Under the pieces are notes generated by a model. That model saw nothing but the letters and a program-made list of their open reading frames with translations, did not search any database and was not told where the DNA came from. From NCBI GenBank assembly GCA_009829735.1, contig CM020619.1:13259777-13323776 (forward strand): a stretch of 64,000 nucleotides of DNA. The letters are read 5' to 3'. This document shows, piece by piece, positions 32,244-42,427 of this stretch. The stretch is from Pyropia yezoensis (lineage: Eukaryota; Rhodophyta; Bangiophyceae; Bangiales; Bangiaceae). The position numbers were made by a program, and so were the translations under genes. Position 1 is the first letter of the stretch, and the number at the start of each line of letters is the position of its first letter.

Positions 32244-34544
32244 TCAGTCTTGTTTGTGCTTGAGTCTTGTGCGTTTGCACTGGATCAGGAAGGCAGTCTT
32301 TGCCCATTCCGTTGTCGTTGCGTTAGACTTGAGCAGCGGCATGAGTATTTTATACTCTTGACAGAGCCCCTTGGCTTTTGCGAGCCATGTGGCGTGTTCC
32401 CAACGTGGGGTGACCAGGAGTGTGTCCTTTGGACTGGTTTGTATCTCTGCGACCACCTGCTCGAGAGTGTGGGTGGGGGGTATCCTCAGGCACATGCCTT
32501 GTGAGTGGGGTTGCTCGTGGGGAGTGACGTGCTTCTCGGGTTGGTAACTCAACCGGCCATAGTGCCTTGTGAGTTCCGGGAGTTCTCCGAGTGGTCCCCA
32601 TGTGGGGAAGGTGAAGTTCCGACATGCCCAAGGCAATGTTGACTTCATGTAGTACACAGGAATGTTCTCATGAACAGAGCGGTCTGCGTTGTCCCATTGG
32701 ACATTAGCCTGTACCACCCCCCATGGGTCGACGTAGACCGCGAGGACGTTGGGCTGCCAAATAGTGGCGCTAGCGCAAGTGAGCGCGGCAAGTCCAGTAG
32801 CCAAGGCAACCTTGGTGGTCGGCTTGCGAGGTTTTCGCCACGTGTATCCAAGTATTTCTACCTTCTTGGACCTCAAATGTCGAATGACTAAGTTACGTGG
32901 CAGGTTTTCAACCGGTTCCCACGTGTCGTCCTTGGGGGTATAGTCATACCATCGCACCTCGAATTCGTAGAAATCACCGGTCTTACGATGAGACACGAGC
33001 TTGTCGATGACGTACTCGTCGTGGACAGTCGGCTCGGGTCGTGGTTTGTCAAACCCATCGAGCAATGGGTGCGGTGCGGACTCTTCCGCGTCGTCCGGGC
33101 GTGGTGCCGCAGTGGCGTGGTCGCTGTTGATGCGCTTCTCAATTCCATCGACGTCGATGACGAACGTTGACTCGTCGGCGTCGACGACGATGAACGGTCC
33201 AATGGCCTTGCTCTGCAGCTTATTAGCTCGCTGGTGGTTTGTCGTGTAGACATAATCACCGATCTTGATCTTACGGTTGCGATCCCCGATGTGGGCATCG
33301 AAGATACGCTCGTAACGTTGTTGCGTCTTTGTAAGCACTTTGACAACGGCAGGTATCTGCAGTCTCAGTCGGGCCATGAACTCTCGCTTCCTGGCGAGTG
33401 GGGAGCCGTCACTCAGCGTGCCGCGCGGGGTGAGGGGTGTGCCAGGTGGCAAGTTGCGGACTGACAAGTTCGGCACGCGACGTGGGATGACCAGTTCGAA
33501 TGGTGCCAGTCCTGTGGACCGATGTGGTTGGCTGTTGTAAGCCATAGTGAGAACGGGCAGAAGCTCGTCCCAGCGCTTGGGGTCCTCCGTGACGTAGTGT
33601 CGAAGTTGGGTAGCAATCGTACGATTGTACCTTTCCACTTGACCATTGGTCTGCGGGTGGTACGCGGTAGTGCGCACCGTCTCAACACCGAGTACCTTCA
33701 TCACAGCGATGAAGAAGTTCGACATGAACTGTGGGCCTTGATCGGATAAGATCTTGTCCGGGGGTCCATAGCACGCGATCCAGTGCTCAATAACGGCGGC
33801 GGATGAGACCGAGATGGCAGTGATGGTCTTCAGTGCTATGCACTTGGTGAGCTTGGCGAACCGGTCGGTAATGACCATGATGAAGCGGTTTCCGCTCTTA
33901 CTTGCAGGCAACGGGCCAAGGATGTCAATTGACAACTCGGTCAATGGTTCCGAAGCTGGGAACAGGGTGAGTGGTGTCGTATGCTTTCGCATCGCCAACC
34001 GGTTTTGTGCACAAGTGGTGCAGTTGGTGATAGTGCTGTGGATATCAGATATCATGGACGGCCAGTAGAACTTTCTTCTCATGGTGAAGTACATCTTGTT
34101 CATGCCCGGGTGGGCGGCGGTGGTCGCCATGTGTTGGAGCTTCAAGATGTTTTCTTGTTGAGACTTTGGTATGACCAGTTGGTTTCCATAGGGTGTCTTG
34201 CGACGCAGCGCGTTGTCGTCGTCAATGATGAACGACTTGTGACCTCCCTTGGCGATGCTGTCCATGATTGACTTGCAGAAATCATCCGATTGCTGCTTGT
34301 CTATGACATCGTAGTAGTCGACGGGTGTCGGGTCGGACTTACCCGTGTACCGATGGGTTTGAACGCCGTGTGCCGTCTGGGCAACCGCCAGGCATGGAAT
34401 GTCATCGTTGATGGGTTCAGTGACTGCGTTGTTGTCCGCTCTGGACAGAAAGTCGGGCAAGTGGTGACTGGCACCAGGCTTGTACTTAGATGGGAGGGTG
34501 CACCAGGGCGTCACGGAGGTCTTCGAAGGCGGCCTGCTCCTCAT
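32244..34544 (-). CDS. Type-2 pol, 3' part: integrase, chromodomain and C-terminal extension
   Basis: In order: the end of an RNase H connection (YKPGASHHLPDFLSR), the HHCC zinc domain (H..HPGMNK...CTTCAQNR), the integrase core with DD35E residues in SIDILGPLP, ILSDQGPQF and NGQVERYN, and a chromodomain (EYVIDKLVSHR...YEFEVRWYDY...DTWEP). About 185 residues follow, starting with a hydrophobic segment (VALATGLAALTCASATIW), and match nothing I know. The RNase H core is missing: the preceding frame (34486-34733) stops just before it and this one starts just after. This is the 3' half of the copy whose 5' half lies at 61270-62902. Confidence 0.85.
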   Translation of the reverse strand: MRSRPPSKTSVTPWCTLPSKYKPGASHHLPDFLSRADNNAVTEPINDDIPCLAVAQTAHGVQTHRYTGKSDPTPVDYYDVIDKQQSDDFCKSIMDSIAKGGHKSFIIDDDNALRRKTPYGNQLVIPKSQQENILKLQHMATTAAHPGMNKMYFTMRRKFYWPSMISDIHSTITNCTTCAQNRLAMRKHTTPLTLFPASEPLTELSIDILGPLPASKSGNRFIMVITDRFAKLTKCIALKTITAISVSSAAVIEHWIACYGPPDKILSDQGPQFMSNFFIAVMKVLGVETVRTTAYHPQTNGQVERYNRTIATQLRHYVTEDPKRWDELLPVLTMAYNSQPHRSTGLAPFELVIPRRVPNLSVRNLPPGTPLTPRGTLSDGSPLARKREFMARLRLQIPAVVKVLTKTQQRYERIFDAHIGDRNRKIKIGDYVYTTNHQRANKLQSKAIGPFIVVDADESTFVIDVDGIEKRINSDHATAAPRPDDAEESAPHPLLDGFDKPRPEPTVHDEYVIDKLVSHRKTGDFYEFEVRWYDYTPKDDTWEPVENLPRNLVIRHLRSKKVEILGYTWRKPRKPTTKVALATGLAALTCASATIWQPNVLAVYVDPWGVVQANVQWDNADRSVHENIPVYYMKSTLPWACRNFTFPTWGPLGELPELTRHYGRLSYQPEKHVTPHEQPHSQGMCLRIPPTHTLEQVVAEIQTSPKDTLLVTPRWEHATWLAKAKGLCQEYKILMPLLKSNATTTEWAKTAFLIQCKRTRLKHKQD

Positions 34545-34738
34545 CTGAGGGTGGCGCCAAGTCCGGTGGGACTTCCTTCTTCGTCAACGCGTTGAGCGGT
34601 CGTGCTCGCTTAGTGAAGTCGACTACAAATCGTCGGTAGACGTTGCACATGCCGAGGAAACTCTTGAGTTGGGTCTTGGTCTTGGGGAATGTCGCGTGAT
34701 GCAGCGCCTCCGTGTTCTTGCTTAGAACGTGGGGTTTG
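34486..34738 (-). pseudogene. Type-2 pol, end of reverse transcriptase, cut by a type-1 insertion
   Basis: The fragment TQLKSFLGMCNVYRRFVVDF is the connection region after the RT palm. It begins at the type-1 LTR boundary, and its first codons continue the frame that breaks off at 62902. Downstream a deletion of roughly 130 codons with a frame change removes the RNase H core. Confidence 0.8.
34734..34738. other. Target-site duplication of the outer type-1 element (gtttg)
   Basis: It is the complement of caaac at 62898-62902, directly adjoining the LTR end here. Confidence 0.85.
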
Positions 34739-35101
34739 TGTAGCACAATAGGAATCCGTCGCACGTCCACTCTCAGGGAACACTCACCAAGGGGGATCGG
34801 CACCAACGTCACCGGGAGGCCAAGGTTGCTGTCCTTGGAGCGCAAGCCACGGGACCAAGATGGGAGCCCAAATGGGAGGGGTTTGTTGTTCTACCTTGGC
34901 CGGCGGTGGATTCGCCACCGGCCCCCTCGTTATAAACCCTCGGAGACACTACTAACTACCCTCCACCCCAAGATGCAAGTCCCTCTGGTCATACGTAACT
35001 TATAGATACCGTGACCAGCTCGGACTCTCAAATTGGAAGTTAAGGATTAGAAGTAGCCCCCCTAATATTAGGGTCACAATACGGACAACCATATTGCTAC
35101 A
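34739..35101 (-). mobile_element. Type-1 LTR, 3' LTR of the outer element (363 bp)
   Basis: It has 7-bp terminal inverted repeats tgtagca/tgctaca. A polypurine tract (aagggggggata on the element strand) adjoins it at 35102-35115, which marks it as the 3' LTR of a minus-strand element. Only two differences from the copy at 62903-63265 are visible. Confidence 0.93.
34931..34936 (+). promoter_or_regulatory. TATAAA on the antisense strand of the type-1 LTR
   Basis: On the plus strand, which is antisense to the element, TATAAA points toward the opposite-strand ORF beginning at 35686. The core TTATAA is symmetric, so the same site could serve sense transcription. It recurs in every copy of the LTR. 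Confidence 0.35.
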
Positions 35102-35685
35102 TATCCCCCCCTTAGATTCGGCCCGTCCTCGGGTCGAGTTGCATTCGGGTTACCGAATGTAAGTGGGTCGCGTGACTGTTTACCCGTCGGGTGGGGCTTT
35201 GCGCCCCGTCGCGACAGACACCCCTTTTCGAGGTTGTCCGAGGGGGGTGCCCCCCTTTGTGTGGTACACACACGATCCGTTTTCCGGACCGTTAATTTCC
35301 CGATGCGGGTTTTTGTTCACGACCCCCCTTTCCGAGGGGTGGTGCAAGCGGATCCGCCACCAGGTGCCTGGTGGTAGGGGGTCCCTCTCGTGTGGACGAT
35401 TGAGTGGGGGGCGGGGGCTGCCCGCGTTGCGTGGGGGCGGTTGGGGGTGACCCCCCTTGCTTACCCCGTGTGTGGGGGTGGCCCCGTCCCGCCCAGGTGC
35501 CTGGGTGGGGCGCGTTCGTAGCCCCGTGCGGCGTGGGTCGACCCGCGTGTTTGTGGCGCTGCTCGTGGCCGTTTGTGGTCATAAGCGCGGGTGCCTGCGC
35601 TTCCCTGGCTCGTCCCGGTTATCCCACCGTACCGGGTCGTAGCCGTCGACGGCTTGTGGGCGCGGGGGACTCTGCACCCGTTATC

Positions 35686-38133
35686 ATGTCCTATCCCCAG
35701 GTACTTGGAGAGGAGGAAGACCTCCTGATCGGGGAGGAGATGGAGGACGACGCGCCTGTCGGTCCCGACGCCGCGCGTTACGGGGTGAGCTCGTCTGACG
35801 ACGACGGGCCTGCGGTGTCCGTCCGTCTGTCGGCCGGAGGACTGTCGTCCGTGTGCAGCGGCACGACGGTGCCGTCGGCCGGAGGTCAACCCGGCGGTCA
35901 ACCGCGCGTGGCGGCTTCTACCCCCTCTCTGCCGGCTGCCCGGATGGAGCCTGGTGCCGGTGCCGGCTCACCGCAGGTACCTCAAGATGGTCCGCCCTGC
36001 GGCGGAGGTGGCGACCCGCAGCCGACTCCGGCTGGTCAAGGTGGTCCGGGTGTCCGGGCGGTGACTCCTCGAGGCGGTCCCGACGTTGACGCGGGTGGTG
36101 GTGGCGGTGCGACACCCGGTGCGGCGGGTCAAGACGGTGCGGGTGTCCGCACGGCCGGGGCTCCGGCTCCGGAGGCTGTCCAAGTGCCTTCCCCTTCCGA
36201 GGCGGGGGCTACGTCGACGGGTGGTGCCGGCGCCGGTACCATACCTGCGGTGCCGCGGGTGTCGAGCGGTCAAGACGCTCCTTCTCCCATGGCGGTTGAC
36301 ACCGGGAGTTACTCCGGGCGGGCGCCCGCCCTTCTTCTTCCTCCTCGGCCTCGTCCATCTCCGACGTCGGCCCCTCTGCCGGTGGTGCGTCCCCCGGCGC
36401 CCCCGATTCTTCCTGGTCCTGCCCGGGTTGCCCCGTTGGGTGGCGGCGTCGCCGTGGCGGCGGGTCAACCCGCCATGTCGGTGTCCGACTTGGTGGCTCG
36501 GGTTCGAGGCCTCACGGTGCAAGAGTCGATGGAGTCCGATGGGCGTATGCGGGTGGACTTCCACCTGGTGCATCCCCGTGGAGAGTCCTCCCGGCGCGTC
36601 AAGGTGGACCCGAGCTGGGAGCGGGAGTTGGTGCGGCTGGTCAACCAGCCGAACGCGGTCCGGGTGGAACACCATTGGATCCTGAGTCAGCCGGACGACC
36701 GGCATGCGCAGCTCTGGCGCACCCGGGTGGGACGGGGTGAGGTCTACCTCGACCCCAACTTCGGGGTCTGCGACCTGATTGCTCCCGCGTTGCCGCGGGA
36801 GGTTGACTACCCGGCTAGTGCTCGGGGGATTGCGGCGGCGGCGGAGCCGGTTGCGTTTGGGGAGACGGTGAGCCGTACCGGTCGGTATCCCGACTTTGAC
36901 TATTACCCGGGGGTACCCCCGTATCTGTCGTTGACGGCTCCCTACCCGCCTATGGCGGGTTTGAAGTCGGCGTCGAGCTGGCGACGTAACCATGGTGTCA
37001 AGGCGGATGCGTTCCGCACGGATATAACGTGTGCGTTGCAGACCGGCAACGGTCGTGCGCCGGTATACACTCCCGTGCGTCCGCCGCTATGGCAGGAGGG
37101 GTGGGAACCCGCCCCTGCTTTCCGGTTTGACACCGGTTCTTGTCTCCGATACTTCGGGAGTGTGTTGGCCTCCCGACCGGTCCACCCGTTGCAGGGTACC
37201 TTCACCCTTGAGGTTACCCTCGGGCAGGCTTCATCCTTCTTGCTGTCCGTCCGCCGGCAGGGGCGCCTGTTCCATCTTCCGACGGGTGTCCGTCGGCACA
37301 TCGCGCAGTTGGGCGTGGACCTGATAGCTACCAAGACCGGGTTGGCCCGGGAGTTCGAGGCCCTGCTGGCTGTTCACGATGCCGTGAACTGGGCTGGGGT
37401 GTTGGCCCTTCCCCCGTACCGGGACCCGCAGGCTGGGGCTTCCCCCTTGCCTCGTCACTCGTTGCGTGTCCGGCGTACTCAGCCGGGTGAGCCCAGTTGC
37501 CATGGGTGGGCATCCACCGAGGCTGTTGCTGACCTGGGTATTCCCATGGTTATCCATGACCCTCTTCAGGTCCTTGCTCCGTGGTTCGGTAACCCGATGC
37601 CGGCGGCGGTTGGCCGTCGTCCCCGAGAGTGGGGCTCTGTGGGTGGGGAGCGTGAGGTGTCCCGTCGTCGGGCGGAGTACCGCCGTGGTTACGGTGGAGC
37701 CCCTTCGGTAGGGTCCTACCGGGCCTCGTATCAGGTGCCACCGGCTCCGGTGGTAGCCGTGTCGGCTCCTGTGGCTCCTCTGGCTGCGCCAGTGTCACCT
37801 CCCGCCCCTGTCCTACATGACGGGGGTCCCCGTCTCTGGTATGAGGGCGTTGACGCCCTTGTTACCCGTGCAATGCGGGAGGGTCTCTCTGTTAGCTGGG
37901 GGGATATCCCCCCAGGTGCTGCGCTGGTTGGGTCCGCGCGTTGCTTTGGTGGCGTGCTTGACCGCCTCCAGAAAGCTCTGGGGGACGTGGAGGCTGGCCG
38001 CAGCAATCTCGTCCAGCTATGCACCGAGGTAACTCGGGTGGTCGACCGTCGTGACGTTGCCGACCGGTGGAGCACGGAGGTCTACGCGCTTACGCGTGAG
38101 TGGCCTCCCTCGGGCAGTGGGTCTACCCACTGA
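35686..38133 (+). CDS. Opposite-strand ORF of the outer type-1 element (815 aa), function unknown
   Basis: This ORF lies between pol and the 3' LTR but on the strand opposite to gag-pol. The start is the ATG at 35686 (atcATGtcc); frames open further upstream begin only with GTG. The protein has an acidic N-terminus (EEEDLLIGEEMEDD), about 280 residues rich in Gly, Pro and Ala that look disordered, a better composed region from about residue 270 to 640 with many Trp, Tyr and Arg, and a helical end. No zinc motif, signal peptide or membrane segment is seen and I recognise no family. The copy at 42428-44875 has the same length without stop or indel and about 17 amino-acid differences by eye. Confidence 0.75.
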   Translation: MSYPQVLGEEEDLLIGEEMEDDAPVGPDAARYGVSSSDDDGPAVSVRLSAGGLSSVCSGTTVPSAGGQPGGQPRVAASTPSLPAARMEPGAGAGSPQVPQDGPPCGGGGDPQPTPAGQGGPGVRAVTPRGGPDVDAGGGGGATPGAAGQDGAGVRTAGAPAPEAVQVPSPSEAGATSTGGAGAGTIPAVPRVSSGQDAPSPMAVDTGSYSGRAPALLLPPRPRPSPTSAPLPVVRPPAPPILPGPARVAPLGGGVAVAAGQPAMSVSDLVARVRGLTVQESMESDGRMRVDFHLVHPRGESSRRVKVDPSWERELVRLVNQPNAVRVEHHWILSQPDDRHAQLWRTRVGRGEVYLDPNFGVCDLIAPALPREVDYPASARGIAAAAEPVAFGETVSRTGRYPDFDYYPGVPPYLSLTAPYPPMAGLKSASSWRRNHGVKADAFRTDITCALQTGNGRAPVYTPVRPPLWQEGWEPAPAFRFDTGSCLRYFGSVLASRPVHPLQGTFTLEVTLGQASSFLLSVRRQGRLFHLPTGVRRHIAQLGVDLIATKTGLAREFEALLAVHDAVNWAGVLALPPYRDPQAGASPLPRHSLRVRRTQPGEPSCHGWASTEAVADLGIPMVIHDPLQVLAPWFGNPMPAAVGRRPREWGSVGGEREVSRRRAEYRRGYGGAPSVGSYRASYQVPPAPVVAVSAPVAPLAAPVSPPAPVLHDGGPRLWYEGVDALVTRAMREGLSVSWGDIPPGAALVGSARCFGGVLDRLQKALGDVEAGRSNLVQLCTEVTRVVDRRDVADRWSTEVYALTREWPPSGSGSTH

Positions 38134-38611
38134 GGAGTGCTATTGTTTGTGCGGGAGAGGGCCCCGGCAACCCTTATGGTAGCCGGGTAGTAGTGAGTAT
38201 AAACTCATCCCCTTTGGGGGCATTGCTTGCCTCTGTTTGCTGCCCTGGGGAGTACCCCTTCTGGCTCAGTGGTGCCTTGCCTCCCGTCCAACTTCTTCCG
38301 GTAGGTTCATGCTTGGGGAGGTCATCCTCCCTCACTTGGTGTCTTGGCTTGGGGAGGTCATCCTCCCGTGTAAGCTCCCTAGTTACTTCGATATTATCGA
38401 GGTTAGCCTTTACCTTTAAGTTAACTTATTAAGGTTCAGGTTTTACTTAGTTACCTAAGCTTAGCTCTACTTAGTTACCTAAGCTTGGTTCGACTTAGAA
38501 ACCTAAGTCTGATTTGACTTAGAAACCTAAGTCTGCCGTAACCATGTCACACCCTACTTAGTAGGTATAAGCCTCACCCCCCAACAGCCGAAGTCGGTGT
38601 CGGTTGGGTTG
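38134..38611. promoter_or_regulatory. Convergent 3' region with tandem hairpins
   Basis: pol (minus) and the opposite-strand ORF (plus) end facing this 478-bp interval. It holds two gggaggtcatcctccc hairpins (about 38317-38370), an aagttaactt palindrome (about 38419) and four tandem hairpins of about 25 bp (38445-38540), two of the form acttagttacctaag and two acttagaaacctaagt. The arrangement is the same at 44876-45354. Bidirectional termination or 3'-end formation is a reasonable guess. Confidence 0.5.
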
Positions 38612-41478
38612 TTACAGTAGGCGTCGTCGCCTCATGTACGGCATGAGGAGTTGGCGGGGTATATTTGCCGCCTGTTCCCAGGTGGGTGAGTCGTATCCGA
38701 CCCACATAACCTTGACGTACCAGGGTCCTGGTAGGTCCGGGTCGGTGTGTCCGACCACGCTCTCTACTTGGTATGGAATCCCATCCGGTCCCACCGGGTC
38801 ATCTGACCGGTGGGTTGTAAGAGCTTCATGTAGCAACCCAGCCGGTACCGGCTGAGGCTGTTCCGGCATCGGAGCAGGTGTGACATCATTCATGCTGATG
38901 CGTTGAATCTCCGTATCGGAGTGTAAGATAACAGAGTGGTCATCTCTGTGGAGGATCTGGTACGGTCCCTTGACCGGTTGCATAAGCTTGTTCCCTCGGA
39001 ACTTCTGGTGTCTGATATAGACCCAGTCACCTGTTACCAGGGTTGCGTTGCGCACCCGTAGTCGGGCGTCGAAGTTCTTCTTATATCGAAGTTGTGTTCT
39101 GTCAAGGGCACCCTTGAGCTTAGGAATCATCCACGATAGCTTGGCCAACCAAGCTAGGTGGATGCGTTCGGCGGGTCGGCCCTTCGGTGTATCATACCGA
39201 GTGCACCTGCCGGGTGGCAGCGTCAGGTTACCGACGCCTAGTGGCATGACCCACTCCAGCGGAGCAATGTTTGTGCTCCGATGTGGCCTGGCATTGTATG
39301 CCAGGGTGAGTACGGACAGAAGCCTGTCCCAAGTGTTCGTGTGCTCGGCCACGTAGCACTGTAGCATCTTTACGATGGTGCGGTTGAACCGCTCCACCTG
39401 CCCGTTGGACTGCGGGTGGTAGTCGGATGCCCGACGTGGTTCGATACCGAACATGCCCAGGACCTTAGTGCAGAATGCCGACGTAAGGTTTGCTCCGTTA
39501 TCGGAGAGGAGTTGCTTCATGACTCCGTACGCACTGATCCAGTGGTCAACCACTGCGTTCATGATTGTGTATGCCGTATCATTCGGGATGGCTGCCGCTC
39601 TTGACAACTTAGTGAAGCGGTCAGACATGACCAGGATGTACCTGTTCCCTTCTTCCGTTATCGGAAGTGGCCCGAGTATGTCGATAGCGACTTGCTCGTT
39701 GGGCCCATCAGGTGGGAATAGCTTCATGGCAGACGCCCGCCTATGTAGACTCATGCGGTTACGTGCACAGGGGTGGCATCCCCTTACGTGGTCGACCACG
39801 TCGACGGCCATTGCTGGCCAGTAGAAGAACCTTCGCATTGCTGCGAACATACGTGAACCCCCCGGGTGTCCGGCTGTAGGGTTCTCATGTTCTCGTTTCA
39901 TGACGGCTTGCCGTAAGGACACGGGAACCACGACTTGATGTCGTCCATCGGCGGGTGCCCGCCGGTATATGAGTCCGTCTTCGTTCTCGGAGAAGATGCC
40001 GGCCGTACCGGCCAGGAGGTTAGCACGATGACGTCTACAGTCATCGTCGTTGGCCTGTGCCTCGCGGAAGTCCGCGAGGGTCAATGGGCACGCAAGGTGT
40101 GCCATGGTATGGTCAGCCATACCCTGGGTAGCATTACCCACCATGCAGACCGGTACCACCGGGATGTCCTCGTCCACCGGGCGGGTATCCCCGCTCGGGG
40201 TGTCGAGTCGAGACAACGCGTCTCCGAGGTGGTGGGTTGACCCAGCCTTATACACCGTGCGGTAGTCGTGCTCGGCCATCTTCAGCCTCCATCGGGCTAG
40301 CCTCCCATGGCTATCGGAATCCTTGTCACCAAGGTTGAGGAGCCATCGTAGGGGTTCGTGGTCGGACCTCACGATGAACCTGGAGCCCTCCAGGTATGGA
40401 CGGAGCAGTTGCACTGCCCATATAACTCCGAGGCATTCACGCTCGGTGGCACTATAGTTCCGCTCAGCCGGGTTGAGTGTCCGGCTGAAGTACCCTACCG
40501 GACGTAGGTCCGGGATAACGTTGTCGGTACCTATCAACGTCTCTCCCTGTAACAGGGTGCATCCCACTTGTGTATCACACGCATCGACATCGATGACGAA
40601 GGTACCCCGTCTATGCGGTAACGCAAGGACGGGTGGGGCTAGTAGGGCTCGCTTCAGCGACTCGAATGCCTCCTCTTCGCTAGGCGAAGGGGGTTGGAGT
40701 ACCTTGGGTAAGGTACTGCTCGTAAGAACCGTTAACGGTTTAGCTATCCGAGCGAAGTCCTTGACGAACCGTCGGTATACATTGCACATTCCCAGAAAGC
40801 TCTTGAGCTGCGTCTGGGTGTTAGGGAACCGGGCATCCCGGAGTGCCCGGGTATTGGCTTCGAGTACCCCTAGTTTACCAGGGGTTATCTGGTGGCCCAG
40901 ATATTCGACCGTCTGTTGGAAGAAGGCGCACTTCTTCAGACGCAGGGTTACCCCGGCGTTCCTCAAGAGGGTGAGTACCTCGTCAACATGTTGTACATGG
41001 TCATCCATGTTACGCGAGAAGACGATGACGTCATCGAGGTACACTAGGCAGTTACGCCACTTCACCCCCGACAGTATGATGTCGATAGCCCGCTGGAATG
41101 GAGCGGGGGCGTTGGACAATCCGAAGGGCATCCTTAGGAACTCGTACACTCCACTGTGACAGACGAATGCCGTCTTGGGGATATCCTCGTCCGCCACCGG
41201 GATCTGCCAGTATCCGGCATTGCAGTCGATGGTGGTAAACACCGTAGCCTCCCCCAGGGAGTCGATGCATTCATCCATCCTTGGTAAAGGGTATGAGTCC
41301 TTCTTGGTAACCAAGTTGAGGCGCCGATATTCGATGCAAAACCGAGGAGTTTGATCCTTCTTCGGCACAATAACGACTGGGGCACCCCATTCCGACATCG
41401 AAGGTCGGATCACCTTAGCTTCACTCATCCTCTTCACTTCTCCATCAACGATCTCTCGTTGCATAGGTCCCGCTCGGT
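38612..41478 (-). CDS. Type-1 pol of the outer element: RT, RNase H, integrase, chromodomain
   Basis: An uninterrupted frame with RT motifs (VVIVPKKD, FTTIDCNAGYWQI, MPFGLSNAP, the catalytic CLVYLDDVIVFS), RNase H (DACDTQVG, TERECLGVIWA, RSDHEPLRWLL), the integrase zinc domain (HPGGSR...CHPCARNR), DD35E residues in AIDILGPLP, LLSDNGANL and NGQVERFN, and a C-terminal chromodomain (YVKVMWVGYDSPTWE). Its 5' end is cut at 41478 by the LTR of the inner element. The protease part of the same pol is at 52303-53524. This is the only type-1 copy here whose RT-to-end frame is intact. Confidence 0.9.
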
Positions 41479-41841
41479 TGTAGCACAATAGGAATCCGTC
41501 GCACGTCCACTCTCAGGGAACACTCACCAAGGGGGATCGGCACCAACGTCACCGGGAGGCCAAGGTTGCTGTCCTTGGAGCGCAAGCCACGGGACCAAGA
41601 TGGGAGCCCAAATGGGAGGGGTTTGTTGTTCTACCTTGGCCGGCGGTGGATTCGCCACCGGCCCCCTCGTTATAAACCCTCGGAGACACTACTAACTACC
41701 CTCCACCCCAAGATGCAAGTCCCTCTGGTCATACGTAACTTATAGATACCGTGACCAGCTCGGACTCTCAAATTGGAAGTTAAGGATTAGAAGTAGCCCC
41801 CCTAATATTAGGGTCACAATACGGACAACCATATTGCTACA
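41479..41841 (-). mobile_element. Type-1 LTR, 3' LTR of the inner element (363 bp)
   Basis: The same 363 bp as at 34739, again followed by the purine tract (41842-41855). It starts abruptly inside the pol of the outer element. Confidence 0.92.
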
Positions 41842-42427
41842 TATCCCCCCCTTAGATTCGGCCCGTCCTCGGGTCGAGTTGCATTCGGGTTACCGAATGT
41901 AAGTGGGTCGCGTGACTGTTTACCCGTCGGGTGGGGCTTTGCGCCCCGTCGCGACAGACACCCCTTTTCGAGGTTGTCCGAGGGGGGTGCCCCCCTTTGT
42001 GTGGTACACACACGATCCGTTTTCCGGACCGTTAATTTCCCGATGCGGGTTTTTGTTCACGACCCCCCTTTCCGAGGGGTGGTGCAAGCGGATCCGCCAC
42101 CAGGTGCCTGGTGGTAGGGGGGCCCCTCTCGTGTGGACGATTGAGTGGGGGGCGGGGGCTGCCCGCGTTGCGTGGGGGCGGTTGGGGGTGACCCCCCTTT
42201 GCTTACCCCGTGTGTGGGGGTGGCCCCGTCCCGCCCAGGTGCCTGGGTGGAGCGCGTTCGTAGCCCCGTGGGGCGCGGGTCGACCCGCGTGCCTGCGGCG
42301 CTTCTCGTGGCCGTTTGTGGTCATAAGCGCGGGTGTCCGCGCTTCCCTGGCTCGTCCCGGTTATCCCACCGTACCGGGTTGTAGCCGTCGACGGCTTGTG
42401 GGCGCGGGGGACTCCGCACCCGTTATC

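Noticed and set aside
35404-35685. N-terminal extension of the opposite-strand ORF
   Set aside because: It would start with GTG. The copy at 42428 differs in this stretch by indels, while the part from the ATG is collinear.
35968-36993. Minus-strand frames opposite the antisense ORF
   Set aside because: They mirror the plus-strand ORF, are Arg/His/Thr-rich and lack motifs. The plus frame has natural composition and is conserved in length.
35686-38133. Reading the opposite-strand ORF as an envelope gene
   Set aside because: No signal peptide, transmembrane segment or cysteine pattern is present, and the strand is opposite to that of retroviral env.
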